Source: Frankia canadensis (lineage in GTDB: Bacteria; Actinomycetota; Actinomycetes; Frankiales; Frankiaceae). From it: a stretch of 64,000 nt of DNA. Both the position numbers and the translations under genes were made by a program. The notes below the pieces were generated by a model. That model did no database searches. It was not told where the DNA came from and saw only the letters and a program-made list of their open reading frames with translations. Where the stretch lies: positions 1 to 64,000 of the forward strand of contig NZ_FZMO01000002.1 in NCBI RefSeq assembly GCF_900197875.1, read 5' to 3'. The first letter of the stretch is position 1; every line of letters begins with the position of its first letter. Shown here piece after piece: positions 60,241 through 64,000 of the stretch.

Positions 60241-61076
60241 CGGGCCTCCTTGTGCCCGTACAGTTCGGGACGGCGCTCGGCGAGGTGGTGCAGGACGAGG
60301 CGGGCCCGGTCGATCTCCGCGTCGACGTCCAGCTCGGCGATCGCGAGCCCGCCCTTGGCCCAGGTGCGGGCGAGCACGTCCCCGCCCGGCCCGACCACCT
60401 TCGCCTGCCCGAAGAAGCTCAGGCCGCCCATCGTCCCGGTCTGGTTCGACGACAGCCAGACGATCTGGTTCTCCGCCGCCCGGGCGCAGTCGTACAGGTC
60501 GAACAGCCTGGCCTGGCGGTCCTGGGTGGGCCGCTCGGCGCGCCGGGTCAGGCTCGCCGGCCACGCGGACACGCAGCTGACCAGGCGCGCCCCGTCGAGC
60601 GCCAGCGTCCGCGCCGCCTCGGGGAAGGTCTTGTCGTAGTCGATGAGCATCCCCAGCCGGCCCAGCGGGGTGTCGAACGCGGCGATCCGGTCGCCGGCGG
60701 CGTAGACGAGCGCCTCCCCGGGCGGCTGGTGGACCTTGCGGTAGCGGCCGAGCACGCCGTCGCCGTGCACGCACACCGCCGAGTTCCACCGCCGCCCGCC
60801 GTCGAGCTCGGTGTAGCCGAGGCAGACCACCATCTCCCCGGCCAGCGCCGCGATCCGGCGGATCTCCGGCCCGTCCGCCGCCACCGCGGGGGGCAGCGCG
60901 TCCGGATCCGGCGAGCGCAGGTCGGCCAGGTAGCCGCCGAGCGCCCCACCGGGCAGCACGAGCAGCGACGCGCCCGCGCGCCGGGCCGCGTCGATGATCG
61001 AGGCGATGCGCTCCAGCGAGCGGGCGAGGTCACGGCCGAAGTGGGCGGCGGCGGCGGCGACGCGCAGGCCCGTCAC
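60237..61076 (-). CDS. Nitrilase-fold protein lacking catalytic Glu and Cys (probable pseudoenzyme)
   Basis: A 279-residue carbon-nitrogen hydrolase homologue. The fold motifs are present: LLVLPGGALGGYLADL, RKVHQPPGE (Lys kept), GMLIDYDKTFPEAARTLAL and SSNQTGTMGG. But the Glu expected in LPE is Gly (G43), and the nucleophile Cys expected in LICYDKxFPE is Asp (D146). With only the Lys left, normal nitrilase/amidase chemistry cannot occur. It is co-transcribed between the flavoprotein and the glycosyltransferase. The gene is otherwise intact with good codon use, so it is probably a maintained, non-catalytic or altered-function protein. GTG start at 61076. Confidence 0.87.
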   Translation of the reverse strand: MTGLRVAAAAAHFGRDLARSLERIASIIDAARRAGASLLVLPGGALGGYLADLRSPDPDALPPAVAADGPEIRRIAALAGEMVVCLGYTELDGGRRWNSAVCVHGDGVLGRYRKVHQPPGEALVYAAGDRIAAFDTPLGRLGMLIDYDKTFPEAARTLALDGARLVSCVSAWPASLTRRAERPTQDRQARLFDLYDCARAAENQIVWLSSNQTGTMGGLSFFGQAKVVGPGGDVLARTWAKGGLAIAELDVDAEIDRARLVLHHLAERRPELYGHKEAR

Positions 61077-62401
61077 CGACCGTCCCGGCAGCGCGCGCGG
61101 ACCCGCTCCCGGATGTGGTCGGCGAGGTGGGCGGCGTCCGGGGCGATGCCGGCGAAGCGGCCGGAACCCCAGGTGTGCAGCCACGGCAGGCCCAGGAAGT
61201 ACAGCCCGGGAACGGCGGTGACGCCGCGCCGGTGCTGCGGATGCCCCGCGCCGTCGAAGACGCCGGCGTGCAGCCAGCCGTAGCCGCGGGTGAAGCCGGT
61301 CGCCCAGACCACGGCCGCCACGTCGCCGACGTCGAGGCGCGGCCCGGTATCGGCGGCCGGCACCCAGTCCGCGCGGTAGCGGCTCGGGCCGATCGGCACG
61401 TCCAGGCCGTGCGCCGCGATGTGCTCGTCGATGAGGCCGTTGATGCCGTTGTAGACCTCGTCGGCGGCGTCGAGGTTCGCGGCGAGGTCGGCGGCGAAGT
61501 GGAACCGGCCGCGCGCGACGCCGGTCAGCCGCCCGTGCAGCACCATCCCGTCGCGGGCGAAGGCGCGCAGGTCGATGTCCCGTCCGCCGCCCCGGCCGGT
61601 CACGTAGTGGTTGGTGCGGTCCTGGGTGCGTTCCGCCAGCGGCCGGTCGGTCACGGGCTTCGCGTAGTGGCCGGTGTCGTGCATCCAGGCGATGACGTCG
61701 CGGCCGCGGTAGCGGCGGGCGAAGCGCGGCGCGTTGCCGACCGCGAGGTGCACCCGCCGGCCGGCCAGGTGCAGGTCCTCGGCGATCTGGGCGCCTGACT
61801 GGCCGGTGCCGACGACGAGCACCGGGCCGTCCGGCAGCGCCGCCGGACTGGTGTAGGCGGCCGAGTGGACCTGGTGGAGGTCCTCGGGCAGCCGTTCGGC
61901 GAGGCGGGGCACGGCCGGGGTGTGGTAGCCGCCGGTGGCCACCACCACCTGGTCGGCGGTGATCGTGCCGGCATCGGTCTGGACCGTGAAGCCACCGGCC
62001 GGATCCTCGGCGCCGGGGCCGTCGCCGAGCGGGCGCAGCGACGTCACCGCCGTGCCCTCCCGCAGCGGCGGGTCGAAACTCGCGCGGTAGCCGTCGAGCC
62101 AGTCGATGATCTCGGATCTGACCATGAAGCCGTCCGGGTCGGGCCCGTCGTAGGCGTAGCCCGGCAGCTGGCACTGCCAGTTCGGGGTCACGAGGCAGAA
62201 GGCGTCCCAGCGGGCGTCGCGCCAGGTGTGCAGGGCCGTGTCACGTTCCAGGACGGCGTGCTCGACGCCGTCGGCGACCAGGTGCCAGCTCATCGCCAGC
62301 CCCGCCTGCCCGCCGCCGATGACGACCACGGGCAGCGTCTCGATGCCGGTCGGCGTCTGGATGCCGGTCGGCGCCGCGGCGTCGGGCGGTGTCACGCGCA
62401 C
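61073..62401 (-). CDS. MSMEG_0569-family flavin-dependent oxidoreductase
   Basis: A 442-residue flavoprotein monooxygenase-like enzyme. FAD-binding VVVIGGGQAGLAMSWHLVAD is at about residue 25, and the second Rossmann motif VLVVGTGQSGAQIAEDLHLA lies near residue 195. VVVATGGYHTPAVP, VVWATGFTRGYGWL and a final FLGLPWLHTWGSGRFAGI complete the family pattern. This family belongs to the conserved MSMEG_0565-0572/Nit1C cluster. It overlaps its upstream nitrilase gene by 10 bp and its downstream pseudo-nitrilase gene by 4 bp, so the operon is tight. GTG 62401, with a second GTG at 62395. Confidence 0.88.
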   Translation of the reverse strand: MRVTPPDAAAPTGIQTPTGIETLPVVVIGGGQAGLAMSWHLVADGVEHAVLERDTALHTWRDARWDAFCLVTPNWQCQLPGYAYDGPDPDGFMVRSEIIDWLDGYRASFDPPLREGTAVTSLRPLGDGPGAEDPAGGFTVQTDAGTITADQVVVATGGYHTPAVPRLAERLPEDLHQVHSAAYTSPAALPDGPVLVVGTGQSGAQIAEDLHLAGRRVHLAVGNAPRFARRYRGRDVIAWMHDTGHYAKPVTDRPLAERTQDRTNHYVTGRGGGRDIDLRAFARDGMVLHGRLTGVARGRFHFAADLAANLDAADEVYNGINGLIDEHIAAHGLDVPIGPSRYRADWVPAADTGPRLDVGDVAAVVWATGFTRGYGWLHAGVFDGAGHPQHRRGVTAVPGLYFLGLPWLHTWGSGRFAGIAPDAAHLADHIRERVRARCRDGR

Positions 62402-63402
62402 CGGACCTTGCGGGCCCGCGTGCCGCCGGCCGGCGCGCCGGGACCCAGGATCGAGTGGAAGGGGTCGAGCGGGCTCGTGCCGGATGGCAGCGCCGTGTCG
62501 GGGTAGGCGTCGGGGCGGCGGTCGCGCAGGTGGAACATGCTCGCCCGGGCGGACGCGAGCATCCGCGGCAGGTCGACGGTGGCGTAGGCGACGCCGGCGG
62601 TGGTGCCGGTCGTGGCGAGCACCTCGCCGCCCGCGTCAACGACCTTGGCGCTGGCGACGAACCGCAGTGACCCGAACGACCCGGCCTGGTTCGACGACAC
62701 CCACAGCACCTGGTTCTCCAGCGCGCGGGCCTGGTCGAACAGGTCGAAGCGGCGGGTCCAGCGGTCGTCGGCGAGATCGGGCGCGCGGAACGTGCGCGAC
62801 GCGGGCCACGCGGAGACGCAGGCGACGATCTGCGCGCCGTCGACGGCCAGCGCCCGCGCCGCCTCCGGGAACGCCTTGTCGTAGCAGATCAGCATGCCGA
62901 TACGGCCCAGCGGGGTGTCGAAGGCGGTGAAGCTGTCCCCGGCCCGGTAGGAGGCACCCTCGCCGAGAGGCTGGTGGACCTTGCGGTGCACGCCGAGCAG
63001 CCCGTCTCCATTGACGGCGACGGCCGTGTTGTACCGGGCGCCGCCGCCGTCCTCGCACAGCCCGACGACGACGACCAGGTCGCCCGCCAGCCGGGCGAGC
63101 CGGCGCAGCTGCGGGCCGTCCAGCGCGAGCGCCGGCGGAAGCGAGTCCTCGGCCGCGTCGTCGCCCGGCGCTGCCTCGACGCGCCCGGAGCCGTCCGGCG
63201 CGGGGTCGGCGGTGGGGGGTTCGGCGCCCGTCGGGGCGGGGCTGTCGTCGAGGGTGGTCAGGTATCCGCCGAGCGCCGCCTCGGGCAGGACGACGAGGTG
63301 CGCCCCCCGCGCCCGCGCGTCGTCCAGGATCGCGGCGATCCGGGTGAACGCCGCCTCGAGGTCACGACCGAACTCGGCCGCGACCGCCCCTACGGTGATC
63401 AT
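62392..63402 (-). CDS. Carbon-nitrogen hydrolase (nitrilase superfamily), intact
   Basis: A 336-residue nitrilase-fold enzyme with the full triad: Glu in VVLPEAALGGYL (E41), Lys in GVHRKVHQPLGEG and Cys in GMLICYDKAFPEAARALA (C173). A 30-residue acidic/Pro-rich loop (PPTADPAPDGSGRVEAAPGD region) is inserted after residue 50. It starts with ATG 63402 and has GGGAG close upstream. It is the paralogue of the following pseudo-nitrilase. It probably hydrolyses an amide or nitrile within this cluster; the substrate is unknown. Confidence 0.9.
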   Translation of the reverse strand: MITVGAVAAEFGRDLEAAFTRIAAILDDARARGAHLVVLPEAALGGYLTTLDDSPAPTGAEPPTADPAPDGSGRVEAAPGDDAAEDSLPPALALDGPQLRRLARLAGDLVVVVGLCEDGGGARYNTAVAVNGDGLLGVHRKVHQPLGEGASYRAGDSFTAFDTPLGRIGMLICYDKAFPEAARALAVDGAQIVACVSAWPASRTFRAPDLADDRWTRRFDLFDQARALENQVLWVSSNQAGSFGSLRFVASAKVVDAGGEVLATTGTTAGVAYATVDLPRMLASARASMFHLRDRRPDAYPDTALPSGTSPLDPFHSILGPGAPAGGTRARKVRCA

Positions 63403-63579
63403 GTTATCTCCCTGCTCGATCCGGGCCGGGATGATCCGGGCCCACTGGTCGAACCGGTCCCCCCACCGATCCACGACTCCCCCTGAGCACGGGCCCGTCC
63501 GTGGATCCGGGCCCGCCCGCCGCTCCTGTTCCGCCCGCCGGCCTCGCCGTGCCGGCGGGCCGGACCTCACGCGGCGGCT

Positions 63580-64000
63580 TCATGTCGCGGCCGGCCTGAT
63601 GTCGCCCGCCGGCCATGCGCCGACAGGCGGCCGGACCTCTCCCGCCGGGCCGAGGCCGGTGACGGCGCCGGGCACGCCGACGGTGAGCTCGCCGTCCGGC
63701 CAGCGCAGCGCGACGCCGTCGCCGGCGACCAGCGCACCGCAGGCGGCCGTGGTCGCGGGGCCCGCGTCGGCGACACCCCGGCCGGGCTCGTCGACGGTGA
63801 ACATCGCGAAGCCGGGGAAGCAGGACAGCCAGTCCGCGACACCGGCGCCGGGCGGGCGGGGAATCGCGGCCACGTCGAGCACCGCGGCACAGCCGCTGGC
63901 CTCGGTGAGCATGCCGAGGGTGCCGACCAGGCCGGCCATGCTGACGTCCTTCGCCGCGGCGGGGGCGGTGCGGGCCACGACGCTCGTGAGCCGGGCGAGC
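63580..64000 (-). CDS. AIR-synthase-like protein, MSMEG_0567/sll0787 type (partial)
   Basis: The window cuts the 5' end; 140 residues of the C-terminal part remain. AAAKDVSMAGLVGTLGMLTE followed by ASGCAAVLDV is the conserved C-domain start of AIR-synthase/ThiL-like proteins, and ADWLSCFPGFAMF is typical of this family. In the known cluster this protein has an N-terminal acetyltransferase-like half, which would lie beyond 64000. It precedes the nitrilase gene on the same strand, with a 177-bp gap. Confidence 0.8.
   Translation of the reverse strand, partial: LARLTSVVARTAPAAAKDVSMAGLVGTLGMLTEASGCAAVLDVAAIPRPPGAGVADWLSCFPGFAMFTVDEPGRGVADAGPATTAACGALVAGDGVALRWPDGELTVGVPGAVTGLGPAGEVRPPVGAWPAGDIRPAAT

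Overview
This is a very GC-rich window (most third codon positions are G or C, and GTG or TTG starts are common). The gene content is actinobacterial: whiB1, sigR/rsrA, sigF/rsbW, a Kgd-type 2-oxoglutarate decarboxylase fusion, BsaP and the MSMEG_0565/0567/0569 families. The overall composition and gene mix look most like Frankia or a close relative. That assignment is an inference from gene content, because no rRNA gene is present.

Layout. 1-6.1 kb: the tail of an unknown gene, an initiator tRNA with promoter and terminator, and an Lrp/AsnC regulator divergent from an aminotransferase / aldehyde dehydrogenase / hydrolase operon that looks like amine catabolism. 6.4-12.8 kb: a minus-strand aroA-rsgA-hisN-GDPD run, a divergent amidase and a methyltransferase. 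12.9-24.7 kb: the conserved actinobacterial block sigR-rsrA ... biotin carrier ... pdtaS - whiB1 - diacylglycerol-kinase-like gene. It has the same relative order and orientation as the sigH-rshA-TB7.3-pdtaS-whiB1-Rv3218 block of Mycobacterium tuberculosis. Ribosomal protein bL37, a DUF5317 gene and a biotin island (bsaP, bioB, bioD, bioF) lie inside it. 24.9-27.1 kb: a membrane protein and the sigF/rsbW pair. 27.5-32.8 kb: GNAT, an RfbC-type epimerase, a decayed region with a solute-binding-protein relic, malic enzyme and a quinone-oxidoreductase-like gene. 32.9-39.8 kb: kgd, thiL and an acetamidase/formamidase. 39.9-49.1 kb: two large divergent SF1 helicases. 49.1-58.8 kb: a methyltransferase, an alpha-oxoamine synthase, aat, a membrane GGDEF-EAL protein, a repeat-containing non-coding stretch and an XRE regulator. 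58.9-64 kb: part of a Nit1C-like (MSMEG_0565-0572 type) cluster, running off the end.

The most interesting parts are these. (1) A fusion of an Endonuclease Q-like PHP domain to a complete UvrD helicase sits divergently next to a 1681-residue SF1 helicase whose C-terminal Vsr-like nuclease has lost its catalytic Glu; a 24-bp palindrome and matching half-sites lie between them. (2) A nitrilase-fold protein has lost both the catalytic Glu and Cys and sits beside an intact paralogue. (3) A consensus sigma-R autoregulatory promoter has a downstream in-frame start that would give a longer SigR isoform. (4) A biotin island is inserted next to a biotin carrier gene.

Starts were chosen by ribosome binding site and family alignment from memory. 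No database search was possible, so family names rest on motifs and remembered homologues.
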